Part shown: piece by piece, positions 26,101 through 36,623 of the stretch | Layout: each line of letters begins with the position of its first letter | How positions within the stretch are numbered: position 1 is the first letter of the stretch | Assembly: GCF_000524195.1 (NCBI RefSeq) | Contig: NW_020170384.1 | Location: 2,469,145 to 2,533,144 of the forward strand | Source of the DNA: Echinococcus granulosus | Taxonomy: Eukaryota; Platyhelminthes; Cestoda; Cyclophyllidea; Taeniidae | Direction: 5' to 3' | Length of the DNA: 64,000 nucleotides | Position numbers and translations under genes: made by a program | The notes under the pieces: model-generated | Database searches by the model: none | The model's input: the letters and a program-made list of their open reading frames with translations, nothing else | Told to the model about the DNA's origin: nothing

Positions 26101-29100
26101 GGCCAATCAACGAATAGACAATCAGATTGCAATGAATAATGTAGTAGACGTAATAAGGCCTAAAATCTAGTAGTATAATTAACGTAGACACGGCTCATGG
26201 ATTGTGAGTAACCTAACCATCTAGTAACAACGTGGATTTAACCTTTTGGGGGTTGAGTACGTTAAAAATGTGATAAAAATTATGAGAACCCCACCAACCT
26301 GCTAGACATCTCGCTAGTCGGATATGGTGAAATGCCTTGGAACATGCTGATAAAGTGCGCGGGAATACCAAAAGCAATGCCTGAAAGAAAATCCAAGCCA
26401 CGAACTTGACTCGATCTATGCGACGTCCTTTCGTTGAACACAAACTTACCCACGATGATGCAAATGACAAGGGAGACAGAGGTGTTTCTGAATCCCTTCA
26501 TAGTCATTCGTCGCTCGCGAAGACTTAGACCAAAAATGATACACATTATGGGCTCCTGCAAGGTAGGGACAACAGGGTATAAATCATTACACAAATGTAA
26601 TTTGGGTAAACACTGCAGTTCTGACGCACAAGACTGTGCAACTAGTAACGGCGTTTATTATGCATTTTCAATTAAGAATGCAGATACTGTGAGATAGTTT
26701 CAATAAGTACGCCGAGCATTTAACACCTCCTCTGTCAGGGTTCCATATATAAGACGCCCCAACTTCTCCCCCTAGGGCCTCACGTCACACAGGAGTGAAA
26801 AATTTAGGTAAGAGGAAATGGATCAGCTTGAAAAGGAAAAACCGATTGGCGTCTTTCGGAATTAATTGCCAAAAATAAATTCTGCGCAGTCATTTTGTAT
26901 CTAGTTGGCAAAAATGGAAATGGCGATTCTGCTATGCGTCTTTTGACAACGAGTCTTTAAATAGGCTTACGTTGTAACTAAAAAAATAAATAAGAATAAC
27001 GGGCAATTCATGCAACCTTCAAAAAATCCGGAACATTATCAATTTTTTAAATCGGACTAGCAATAGCCCTACCAAATCAAAGGCATGCTTGTCTTACTAT
27101 TTTCAGGACGCTGCGAAAAACTCATCTTTGAGGTTGGAAACGGCAAAGGAAACTGGCTTTATTGTTTAGTGACTTTGATACATTTTTGCGTCGGCAGATC
27201 TTAAGATCGACCATTTGTAAAAACATCTCTGGGCGTAAGATGCTGACTAGGTGTAGGTTCCCCACCTCCAATTAACTCACATTGCCCCTTTTTTCTTTCT
27301 TTGGGAGAAACGGATTATGGGTAATAATTTCAGTGATGAGGTAGAAAATCATTCACAGGCGATATTAAAGGCCAGACATTTTATAAACTGTCTGATTTGA
27401 AAGTTATTGTGGCTTGAAAAGTACATTTAAACGCGACCTTTTGTTCTGCCAAATGGACAAGTATCACGATTTGTGATTGCAACCTTTTCAAAGGTCAAAC
27501 TTTGCGAGGCTGCTGATAATTAAAGAGTGGCCTGTGCTACTGTTGAATGGACACTTCGTGTAAGCTGACATAAGAACCAAATTATGGAAAATGTTTCTGT
27601 CTGTGAGTTTGATTTTGGAAATCACTAATGTGCTGGCTGAGCTCTGAAGTATGGCTACTGCGAGTGATGCAACAGTAATGCTCGAAATAACCATTGTCGC
27701 AACAATCGACCGCCCTTGTTTGTAAGCTAAGAAAGTAGAACTCAATGCTTGCCCTAATTTTATGCTTTAGAAGAAGTTAAGAAGTTTTATCCGCTTAATT
27801 TTAGATCTTGACGCGTGGATGACCTAATATGAAACGAATGTGCACAATGTATCTCAGATTACGTGTGGCCCAGTCTGTGATCTGATTGATCAAACAAAAG
27901 AACAAAGAATTAGTTGTTGATCCCAAGCGTCGAATGTTTTAATGCGTTGAACGATAGACTGCAACACGAGCAGGATACAAGGAATGGAGGACCAGTGATC
28001 CTCCTTCCAAGTAGTCATTAATTCAACCATTTGTCACCTTGCTGATCTTGGTGTCAGATATGCCGTGAACATCTCAAAAATATTGCAGTTCGGAAAAGTT
28101 TCCGAATGTGACAAAAAAAAGGATCACGAGTGATAAAAGGAGGAGCTCAATTTAGCTTCCATTTTGCAGCTAATCTCAAACTAAAAAACATTACCAGATC
28201 AACACCTTAAAAAAATTTGCAGAATTCATGTCCTACTTAACCAGTTTAGTAGACCTTGCTCCCTAAAAATACACCCACTTCAGATCTCTCCTTTCTAATG
28301 GGAACTGTTATTCAACTTAGTGATCCATAAGAACAGTTTTTTAGTAACGACATCAAATATTGATAAGTTAAGTATGGGCTACTCAATTTCCTGAAGTGGG
28401 AGAGAGTTAACATGTCCGCATAGCTCTACTTGAAACAATCAAAGCTCACGTTCCATTAAAACTATTGCGTTTTATTTCATAATTATCCTTTGATTAATTC
28501 ATTTTATAACAAAAATCATAAACAATTTGCAATTTTTGACTACAGGGTCAATGTGTAGCAGACAGGTTGAAGTGGTTTAGGTAGGCATCATATAGGGAAC
28601 CTGAGGTGATCCTTAAAATTAAGCCCAATTCGGCAGCAACGTTTGCCTTTACATTTCAAAGCTCACATTTAACGATCATACTCTTAGCGAGATGTAAGGG
28701 CTCACTAATCAGGCCTCAATGCCCAGTAAAATTGGCATCTAGGGCGATGTTAACAAAATAAGTTCATATTACGTCTCTTCATTCACTAACAAAGCACGAT
28801 TTGTTCATGCGACTGATAAGGCTACGAAGTCATCAACATACCATGAGGGGAGAGAGGAGCATACTGGCGAAGACACAGGCAGCAGAGTCAGTGACCAACG
28901 CGATGTCAGACACAATGGCAGCACAGATTAGGAAGCAGAGGTAGTTGAAGTTGAAGTTACCTTGATTGCTGATCGCGTGGTAAACCTAGAGGCAGGTAAC
29001 ACTAGCCAGCATACACCAGCAAGGGCAACAGGTCTTACATCTATCACCTGTTGTCAGGGTCCATGCAAGAGCTTATTAGCTAGAACCATTGATGAAAAAC

Positions 29101-32100
29101 TGTTACTTTCAGTTTAAGTGGTGATGCAGATTGTTTATGGATTTTGTGAGTGATTGGACATTGATAGCATAAATGGGTTTCATGTCCAACTATGCATTAA
29201 AGACGGGCATCCACCGGGTATCTATTTGCTAAAGTGCTTTTCGGCTACACAAAGATTGTCAAGTTCTTTCAGAAAGCGAGTGAGATGATGTCAGAGAAAC
29301 TTAGCAACAAAATTCTTAAGCATGGAAAAAGTGTTTGAAGACACCTGCCACGTATATTGCAAGATGAACCGGAATACCTCGGTCTGAAATACTAACAATA
29401 TGTTGTTCATTTTGAACTTAAAAATGCCATGAATTCCCTTTTCATAATGAAACAGGTTTCAAAGTAGCAGAAAATGCAAAGTGGATGGTACATGAGTATC
29501 GTAAAGGTCAATAGGTAGGTAAACTTTAACTGCGTTAATGGAGCTCTCATTAGTTGTGGCTCAGTGTAGATTTAACTTCCAAGTTGTCTGCAATTTGGGG
29601 GGCTCTTAATGAAAAGGGAAATCCGGATTAGCCTTAAATCCAAATAACCTTAAACATGTAGACCTAATAACCATTTCGAAGTTGAAATGGATTGAGGCTT
29701 TGAAGAAAAACAGATACCATGAAGATTATGTTAATGTGGCATCCAAGTGCAAAAAGTTGCCTTAACTAGCTTCAAGATACCAATTCAGCAATCAGAATTG
29801 ATGAGCCCGGTTAAGCATGCTATAAGAAACGTCTACAAAACCAAAAAGTATTTTAAAAATGAATAATCATTAAAGAATGCATTGTTCTTTTCTGAAATAT
29901 AGTTCCTTTGATTTCACAACCACTTCGAAGGGGTGAATGGAATTAGAAGAGAGGATATAATGTAGTTGTTTGGATATTTTGGTGCATCCTGCAAAATTAT
30001 CAAGAGACAAAACAAAGGTTGGTTCGGTTTTCAGCACAGCTAGTAAATATGATTTGTTGGAAATTGTAAGAACCTGTCAAATATATGCAGTTGTTTATAG
30101 GGATGTATCATGAAGCATAAAAATGCGTCGACTTAACGAACCGACTCGCTTCCTTGTATTCACTACTACATAACTATCTTAAATCGTCATATAATATTTA
30201 TCAGCCGAACTCAAAGGATACAATTTGCAACCTCATTGTAACTCGATTTTACACTTACAGAAGCTTCCCTTACTATTCGTCTCACGGAATTTGGATAAAT
30301 GTAATAGTAAAGCTAAATCGTCTAAAAGAAATGGTTTAAAAAATATTCGTCGCTGGTGATGGATTGTTCAAAGGTAGATGTATTGCACCAATAAGCATCT
30401 TCTGTTCTAGACACATTAAATGGAGATCAATGCGTAGGGAACAACCTTCCGCTACTTTTCAATTGAGGGATTGTGTAACAATTGTTAACACCTACATTGT
30501 CTGAATAGATGTGGGGAGGCTAAGCAAATGGGTTCCACTCATATGCACTAGTAGTATGCCCAATCACACATGACAGATAACATACTGTACTCAAAGGAGT
30601 ACCCCTTTGTTCTCCACCTCTCCACTTTTCGCCATTTCACTTCCTCAATTCTTTCTCCTTATGCAAAAGTGCAAATGCACCGTTGACTATGCTCTGTTCG
30701 CTTAATTACTGACCTTTGACGGGTACTAGCTTCTGCATTGCAACAGTGTGGGCCAAACGAACCTATAATTGGGTAGTTCTCTTCAAACAACCCACTTACT
30801 TCCTACTACGCACCACCCACTGCCCAACCAGCACTTCGAAAGCACGCACCATTTCATTCCCACGAGAGAACACTTACATCCTAACCGCTGCACTTCCGAC
30901 GCAGATGTTTACCAAGACAACTTCATTTCCCAAAGCCCACGCAATATACAACAACCAGTTTCGACACTCACCTACTCCATATATAACATGATATGAAGTG
31001 ATATGACTCTATATAGATCTTCTTCGAAGGTGTGAAAGAAAACCAGGCACATTCTTCAGTCAACCGTTAGCCTGCTCAACCACTACTAGTTCATTAGTCC
31101 AGTTTGAGGGAAATGTTGCTTTTCTTCTCACATCAAACCACAACGCATCGATGCAACACAGCAAGATAGCACAATGCAGGTCCTCATGTCCCATCTCTTA
31201 CCGAAAGCCATACCTACGCTGTCATCATACCGCACTTTGGGGTGAAAGGGGATGGGGAGAAAGACAGGGGGATACAGCCTCACCCTGCTTTATCATCCTG
31301 TCGCATGCTTTTTATTCCACACCCTGATGAAACTTTCTCAGGTTACGATTGCTACTTTTGTTGGCCATTGCACTAGCATTATGGCGCTATAAAATCACGG
31401 GGTGTTGTGCGCAATAGATCGTAGACGATTGGGAAATAGGGGTGAGAGAGGGACAGTGGAATTAGTACACTTGTGTCCCCTTGGACAAACAATTTAGATC
31501 GAAAAGGAGTTCATTTCGAAAAATGACACATTTTACGTGGTTTTTCCTCGCCGATTATTTTTCATCATAGCAACGGCTTAAACTTATTTGATGCGAATGG
31601 GTGGAAGTTGCAATATCAAAGAGATTTTTTAGATTGTAGACAACCGAAACAAGGTTGTGGAGCAATCAAAAGACTAACTTACAATTATTAAATTTGTGTA
31701 AGAAAATGCTCAGATTTTGACGGGATGTAGCAATAGCTGCTGCTGCTATACTCAGCAGTCTTGCCAGACCTATTCTTAGGCATGTAAGCGTTAATTTCAT
31801 TGTATTCAAGCGCTAGGGGCACCAGAGGCCTTCTTTAGCTGGAAAAGTGGGAAGATGCCATTGTGTCAACAAGGTAGGGAAAAAAACAGACGTATTAATT
31901 TTAAATGCTACTGTTCATTGAATACTTAAAAAGACCGGTCTCTTTTTCTAAAATATTAGCAGATTTCAGGAGGTATCAGTGAATAATGCAGTATGAATGA
32001 CAGGTAATTGTCAACTGGCAACCATATAACGCTTGACAAATAAATGTAGCATCGTAAAAATACCGTAAAGAACAGATGAACTGAGGGCGCTAACTCAAGT

Positions 32101-35100
32101 AAAACAACACAGGTAAGAAATAAGAAGCTAATTTTAATTAATGCCAGAATACATTGTGTGTGAATTCCCTTGATTTTTAAACATCGTGCGGGTCAACAAA
32201 TTTGACTAGACCAAACCGAACTTTACTCCATGGGTCGTCAGTCCACCTTGTATGGCGTGATGAATATCCACAATTGATATACGATGTAGGTGCTTGAGGA
32301 TTAATTCGTTAGTTCTAAGCTAATGTAGGTAAACAATGTTTCTAGGTAAGGAACTCCTCAAACAAAATAATAGAACAGGAAGACGGTAAAAATGTTCAAA
32401 CTACTTTAAAACCATCACCAATAGCCTAAATAACATCTTCAGGACTTGTAGGAGCGTTAGTAACACTTACGATGAGCAAGGATAGCATAAGTAAAAGAAA
32501 CGATAATTTACTTGAGCAACAGTGAGACGGGATTTGAGAGAATTGACGAATTTTTGAAAATGCTTCACAGGAATGTCGTGAGCTCCCTTGACCCTGGAAG
32601 AAGAATTCGACCAATAATCAAAGAACAACTAGATGAATAGAGGCGAGGGCTTTGATCGGCAATCTTACTTGGAACGTTTGCAGACAAGAGCAGCGGGATC
32701 GATGACCCTAGGGAGAGGAAAGAAAAGGTCACCTTAGAAGGGGGAGAAAGTGGATAACCACAGGAACTCACATTATGCTGGAGTCTTCTGTTTTGCCCAC
32801 ATTATAGTAGGACAGACGGTCTAGAATCTTTTCTGCGAAGGCTCTGCTAATTACCGGAAATTCAACCTGTGGAAAAATTTTTGATCAGATTACTGGACTG
32901 GATAATGTAACAGAACGAAAAAGTAAGGCAAATAGCGACATATTTAACGACTAAAGGTTGCTTTTTAAGCAAAATATGTGCAGGGAATACGAGGAGACCT
33001 TTGGAAAACATCAGCAGCGAAATTTTTTCTCGGATAAATAGACAAAAGTGGGAGGACGAAGTGAGGCAAGGAGACTCAATCAAACCACTTGAAGATACTC
33101 AAAAACCTTAATCGCATATCTGGGATCTTTATGGTTAGGTGATTACACATGCGTTGAAAGAAATAAACTATTTCCAATCAAAATGATATGAATTGGGACA
33201 GAATTTTAACGCCAAATAACTGTGGACAAGTAGCGGTTGCCTGTTGGAATCTGAGGCTTTTTTTCAAATTAATTTTAAAGCCTAAATGATTAAAAAACGA
33301 CAAAGATGTAGATTGCTTCCAATATAAGTTTGTAAAATGAGACATGGAATTCAACAGGTAACTTGATTCTGTCAGACTTATGTTTTGGCAATTGGTAATC
33401 TACTTATTTTGGCTTGGCACTAATTGTACACGAACGTAAACTGACTCAGATGTCGGAAAGCAGGCAGTTATGGCTTCATAAGAGGCGATTTGATGATGGA
33501 CTTGATGGACTACTTACCACAAAGTACTTGCCGTTTCTACTGATCTGCCAGGTATCGTGTGTTACATTTTCCTCCACGAATATCTGGTGAATTAACTAAA
33601 ATTGAAAATGGAGTTCATGCGTTTCAAGCGACCAAATGATACAAGGTTGCAATTAACTTTACGAAAATGATCAGGTATTAAAGCCAGATGGAATTAAAAA
33701 ACGACGGAGGAATCCAGGAATTCTCGATGGGAGATAAAGCTAATAGACCAAACATTCATTATTTTGGTTGGATTTACAGTAAATAAATTTGCAAAAACGC
33801 ATTATCAGGCGGCTAAACAAACAACTGATAGTACACTGTGGGGTTTTTCCTGGCCGAGATTTAAGACTGAAAAGTGACATGTGAAAAAGGGGCTTACTCT
33901 TATCGCAGAGGAATGCGAATGATTAACAGTAGAGATGTAAAAAAGGTTCTAGTAATTACTGCGTTAATCAAACTACTAATACAGAGGTTTAAATCTGAAC
34001 AACTAATAAGCGTAGTAAATAAAGGGGAACTCAAAGGTTGTAGCCAAATCGAAACGGTACTAGAAATGATAATTAACTCATGCTTAATGTTGTTTTAATT
34101 TAAACTAACTAAGATCCATTTTATTATGGTTTTGTTCATGCATGGTACCAAGGTTCTTCAATAATAACCCATCACAGATGAAAGCACTAATCTTTCTTCT
34201 CTAAACAATAGGTTGAAACGATACTACTTACTGTACCATGAGACTTGGGAAACACCGTGAATATGGAATCTAAGAACGTAAGACACCGAGCAGCGAATGA
34301 CAGTTCATTTTATCAGCAAACTAGTCCTGGAGGTAAATCTTTAAGTAAGAACAATTGTCAAGTGTGAAGGGAAGTAGCTAAGACACAAGATGAACAGGGT
34401 TATCTATAAGAGTAACAATAGAATGGTAGGTAGTATAAGGCAGCAGTTGAAGTGACAGCTTCTTAATCAACAAGAGTAGGAAATTTTAAATACTTATCGC
34501 CTCTAATTAAAGAGAACGATGGAAAGCTACCTAAAAATTACCATGTTTCAAGACTCGGGAAAATTGGAATTTGTTTAAGTCCTGGATTTAGATAATAATT
34601 CACAATAATCGAGAAGTTAGTAGAGTTCCGGACTCCTATCAATGAAAAAACAGCCTTGGACAGGAATGATTGGTGTGTTTAATGTGTTAGACGCAAACAA
34701 TTGCTTACATCAAAACATGCAAAGTTGTAATTTGCCAAAATGTAATTAGTGTCGAGAGGAACTCCCAAGCAAAATCTAACCGAAAATTATTTGTCTAATT
34801 TCGCTTATTTATAGCTGTCGTCAAACTCTGAGCGATTTGCCGTATCAGTGTGCTTGTTAGAAGAATACCGGAAAACGGGCAAGACGTGCTGGTAAGAGAT
34901 TTTTAAGTCTAAATATTGCCTAAACGGGTTATAACCTTGTAATTGTTCATAGCAGTCGAAAAGTGATGAAGTTTCACTAAAGCAACGTTTTCCGTCTTCA
35001 ATAACTAGTGTTCACCATGTAGGTGTGTTGATTCAAGTAATATCAAAATCCAGTACTGTTCCAGTGTCTAATCGTCGACTAATAAGCATGAGAGTGATCA

Positions 35101-35720
35101 AAATATTTAGCAGTAAGGTGTTTTTTTTGCAATGGCAAAACAAGACGTCAGTCATGATTCAACAAAAAGTACGTCGGGCGCATGGAATTCGCGTGGTGTA
35201 TAACTCACAGGCTGACCACAACACATGGAATAGAGTGATGATGAGGATGACCTATTTGCCCCATCACTATCCCGATTAGAGGGCTAGAGACGAAACCCAT
35301 AAATTGAAGCTGCTGCATCATTTTAAATAACTTCGTTATTCAAGGTAAAAGTCAGAAATGACTAACTAGCGGCTTATAAAACCTTAAGAGAGTTGTTCTT
35401 TTCATCTGGACCACTGGGTGGCACCCAAAACGGACGCATTTTTAGTATCCCAGATAGTCACAGTGGGAACTGTCGTTTATTAGGGGATCATGGAATATGA
35501 CTAACTTAAGTACTTTTAATGGAGCTAAACAATAGAAAATACTACTCATATATCTAAAAAACATAAAATGACAACTCTCATTTTTAAAGATTTTATGAAA
35601 AGATACTTTTTGTGGGCTTACCTCCTCCATTTTCATCTCCTTCAGAGCTACAGAGCCCGGTGAGGAGGGCTGAGCTTCATTAGTCTCCTTGGGCCCAGTA
35701 ATACGGATAAGGAAGCACAT
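10572..35720 (-). CDS. DUF389 family multi-pass membrane protein, complete 16-exon gene
   Basis: Sixteen exons with matching phases give a 722-residue protein from the ATG at 35718-35720 to TAA at 10572-10574. The N-terminal 127 residues are soluble and resemble the small domain that precedes the membrane part in DUF389 proteins (GKYF, VEFPV, FAEKILDRL). Residues 128-373 are the DUF389 membrane core: hydrophobic spans near 142-158, 162-185, 199-222, 243-263, 271-299 and 350-369, with the hallmark stretches ASMLLSPLMEPIM and GNAISLSLLPPSVNCG. The loop 305-349 has an NST glycosylation site at 313 and two cysteines. Residues 374-722 form a long cytosolic-looking tail, rich in Pro, Ser and Arg. 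The start is the first ATG after an in-frame TGA 27 nt upstream. DUF389 proteins are known in bacteria, archaea and some invertebrates and have no settled function; a transport role is only a guess. Family call is firm, function unknown. Confidence 0.88.
11289..11426 (-). CDS. DUF389 gene exon 15 (residues 487-532)
   Basis: Acceptor acatgacag (weak, purine-rich upstream), donor gtcagtct, phase 0. Encodes an Arg-rich segment with RRRH, RRQTSC and RSRSFGTRY, which look like basophilic-kinase sites. The acceptor is the only one that keeps this frame open. Confidence 0.72.
11427..12128 (-). other. DUF389 intron 14
   Basis: Holds the CCAG microsatellite; nothing coding seen. Confidence 0.7.
11969..11987. 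repeat. CCAG tetranucleotide microsatellite
   Basis: Four and a half units of ccag in DUF389 intron 14. Confidence 0.8.
12129..12236 (-). CDS. DUF389 gene exon 14 (residues 451-486)
   Basis: Acceptor cacttgag lies just after a run of 19 C (sense strand); donor gtaagcca. Encodes AEFTRATEALSQGSDNLSGP and a Ser/Gly/Asn-rich stretch. Confidence 0.8.
12246..12264. repeat. Homopolymer of 19 G (19 C in the sense of DUF389)
   Basis: Uninterrupted run, 10 nt from the acceptor of DUF389 exon 14, serving as its polypyrimidine tract. Confidence 0.9.
12265..13469 (-). other. DUF389 intron 13
   Basis: Ends in the 19-C tract. Only short ORFs on either strand (for example 12394-12621 and 12869-13093 plus) with no similarity that I recognise. 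Confidence 0.65.
13470..13631 (-). CDS. DUF389 gene exon 13 (residues 397-450)
   Basis: Acceptor gtttgtag, donor gtgagtgg, phase 0. Encodes a helical segment, EVRDNYDCVHRLKAADLAAQ and onward, with no family resemblance that I recognise. Confidence 0.88.
13632..16728 (-). other. DUF389 intron 12
   Basis: AT-rich. It holds the 11-bp-arm hairpin at 16315-16339 and no coding sequence that I can support. Confidence 0.65.
16315..16339. other. Perfect hairpin, 11-bp arms and 3-nt loop
   Basis: agccattgatt, loop cga, aatcaatggct, in DUF389 intron 12, preceded by an A-rich tract. Confidence 0.7.
16729..16797 (-). CDS. DUF389 gene exon 12 (residues 374-396)
   Basis: Acceptor ccttttgcag, donor gtgagtat, phase 0, 69 nt, 92 nt after exon 11. 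Encodes LKDLVPQSFTNDETRRFYT, the start of the soluble tail. Confidence 0.9.
16890..17096 (-). CDS. DUF389 gene exon 11 (residues 305-373, last membrane span)
   Basis: Acceptor ttcctcgag, donor gtaggtgc. Encodes a loop with NST at 313 and cysteines near 323 and 340, then VVSFCLTLLNIILIIITGY, the last predicted span. Confidence 0.92.
17097..22307 (-). other. DUF389 intron 10 (5.2 kb)
   Basis: Mostly featureless AT-rich sequence. On the plus strand 20480-20801 has protein-like frames that overlap (see the finding on that segment). Confidence 0.6.
22308..22361 (-). CDS. DUF389 gene exon 10 (residues 287-304)
   Basis: A 54-nt exon in phase 0 (acceptor gactttcag, donor gtaagttg). Encodes GQFFLLAVIALLDRPYVM, completing the PPSVNCG motif and the span after it. 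Confidence 0.9.
22362..24091 (-). other. DUF389 intron 9
   Basis: Nothing coding recognised. Confidence 0.65.
24092..24236 (-). CDS. DUF389 gene exon 9 (residues 238-286)
   Basis: Acceptor tttgacag, donor gtaagtca, starts with one base that completes Arg. Encodes GEAKALIASIIVASASGVSV and the signature GNAISLSLLPPSVNC, the best-conserved part of the family. Confidence 0.95.
24237..26298 (-). other. DUF389 intron 8
   Basis: Nothing recognised; short random ORFs only. Confidence 0.65.
26299..26380 (-). CDS. DUF389 gene exon 8 (residues 211-238)
   Basis: Acceptor ctttcag, donor gttggtgg, separated from exon 7 by a 69-nt intron. Encodes the rest of a membrane span and a loop with YPTSEMSSR, equivalent to the P-T-x-E-M-x-S-R loop of homologues. 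Confidence 0.88.
26450..26555 (-). CDS. DUF389 gene exon 7 (residues 176-211)
   Basis: Acceptor ccttgcag, donor gtaagttt, ends in phase 1. Encodes EPIMCIIFGLSLRERRMTMK followed by the start of the next span. The family normally has Gly where this protein has the opening Glu. Confidence 0.9.
26556..28841 (-). other. DUF389 intron 6
   Basis: Contains a same-strand ORF at 27488-27745 with a hydrophobic segment faintly like exon 9; otherwise nothing seen. Confidence 0.55.
28842..28985 (-). CDS. DUF389 gene exon 6 (residues 128-175, first membrane spans)
   Basis: Acceptor cctctag, donor gtatgttg, phase 0 at both ends. Encodes NFNFNYLCFLICAAIVSDIA and then the ASMLLSPLM motif, diagnostic of the DUF389 core. 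Confidence 0.93.
28986..32511 (-). other. DUF389 intron 5
   Basis: Carries repeat B copy 1 in its middle. The remainder is AT-rich with no coding signal. Confidence 0.65.
30645..31420 (+). repeat. Dispersed repeat B, copy 1 (inside DUF389 intron 5)
   Basis: Diverged direct repeat of 36624-37368. Shared blocks in order include aattctttctcctt, aaaagtgcaa, attgcaaca, ggccaaacgaa, cacctactccat, aaaaccaggc, gtccagt, tctcacatca, accacaac and tttattcca. It has no long ORF and is cytosine- and adenine-rich. Confidence 0.75.
32512..32593 (-). CDS. DUF389 gene exon 5 (residues 100-127)
   Basis: Acceptor cttcttccag, donor gtaaattat. Encodes a basic amphipathic linker ending FVNSLKSRLTVAQ, which in the family leads straight into the first membrane span. 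Confidence 0.85.
32669..32707 (-). CDS. DUF389 gene exon 4 (residues 87-100)
   Basis: A 39-nt exon between a 64-nt and a 75-nt intron (acceptor ctccctag, donor gtaagatt). It carries one base to finish the previous codon, VIDPAALVCKRS, and two bases of the next lysine. Confidence 0.8.
32772..32866 (-). CDS. DUF389 gene exon 3 (residues 56-87)
   Basis: Acceptor ttccacag, donor gtgagttc, ends in phase 2. Encodes VEFPVISRAFAEKILDRL then SYYNVGKTEDSSI, the helix and glycine turn of the N-terminal domain. Confidence 0.85.
32867..33517 (-). other. DUF389 intron 2
   Basis: No feature recognised. Confidence 0.65.
33518..33583 (-). CDS. DUF389 gene exon 2 (residues 34-55)
   Basis: Acceptor attcaccag, donor gtaagtag, phase 0 at both ends, 66 nt. 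Encodes IFVEENVTHDTWQISRNG and then KYFV, a strand that pairs with exon 3 in the N-terminal domain. Confidence 0.8.
33584..35621 (-). other. DUF389 intron 1
   Basis: No feature recognised. The plus-strand ORFs at 33874-34098 and 35025-35279 lack any familiar motif. Confidence 0.6.
35622..35720 (-). CDS. DUF389 gene exon 1 (residues 1-33)
   Basis: Starts MCFLIRITGPKE and ends KMEE before donor gtaagcc, phase 0. The opening hydrophobic beta-strand-like segment matches the usual start of the family. Confidence 0.78.
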
Positions 35721-36623
35721 AGGTCCGAGTGAGAGGAAAAGTCAACCAGTGTTGCACCACGAAACTTTGTCCCCGCTTCAAGCTACTAAGGGGAGCACAC
35801 ACGCGACGTTTGCAAAGCCGTGCAGCCAATCCGGTGAGGCAGAAATTTGCAGTGCCTAGTGAAGCAGCAGAGATCAGTACGCAATTGGCTGGGGTGTCTG
35901 ATTGGACAGGCAAGGTCACTAATGAAGAACGAATGAGAAGACTGAGGATGAAGCCAATCATGAAGTTATTATTCATTATAACGGTAACTGATACGTTTAA
36001 TGGATTTGTAACTGCGAATTTACTGCGAATTTAATTTAAGGATTGGGGAATTACTAGAATTCTCTTACTTCGTATAAGCAAGGCAGATATTTCCGGGAGT
36101 ACGCGAGAGCGTAAAAAATCATTTAAAAGAGCATTTCATTTTTGAGGAGGTCATCAAAACTACCCCTAGAGACAGTAATTTGTGCTATTTACGGAAAAAA
36201 ATGAGAAAATGCATGCTTAGCTCCAAAATAGTGCGTAAGATAAACCACAGATGCAACAACTACTGCGGTCTGCCGATTGTACATAGTAATGACGTCATAA
36301 TCTAGCGAAGTCGATGGGACAACAGGAAACATTGATCTATTGATTTCAGATAATTTGGGTGATTTTAGTTCAATAGCAAACAGCAGCTCCAAGGTCTGGC
36401 TATATTTTTAGAATTGTTTTGTTAATAAGATACTTGGATGTTCTAAAGCTCTTTTATGATTGATTTTACTGCCAATAGAATGGATTGGGCAACGTTTTCG
36501 AGGCCATCTCATTGATACAAATTCTAACTATTGCTATCACTTAGGTTGTATGTCTTCAACGAGGAATTTGTGATAAACGATTTCCTCTGAAGTCCATCAC
36601 GCATGAAGCATAGCTGAAGTCTT
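35721..36623. other. 5' flank of the DUF389 gene
   Basis: Likely 5' UTR and promoter region. It holds the CRE-like site and an 11-bp tandem duplication (actgcgaattt twice) near 36010-36032. No TATA box can be tied to a start site. Confidence 0.45.
36290..36297. promoter_or_regulatory. CRE-like palindrome upstream of the DUF389 gene
   Basis: A perfect TGACGTCA lies about 570 bp upstream of the DUF389 start codon. The transcription start is not known, so use as a CREB/ATF site is only possible. Confidence 0.25.

Noticed and set aside
35680..35976. 98-codon minus-strand ORF overlapping DUF389 exon 1
   Set aside because: It is in another frame from the exon 1 reading that joins exon 2 in phase, and shows no similarity.
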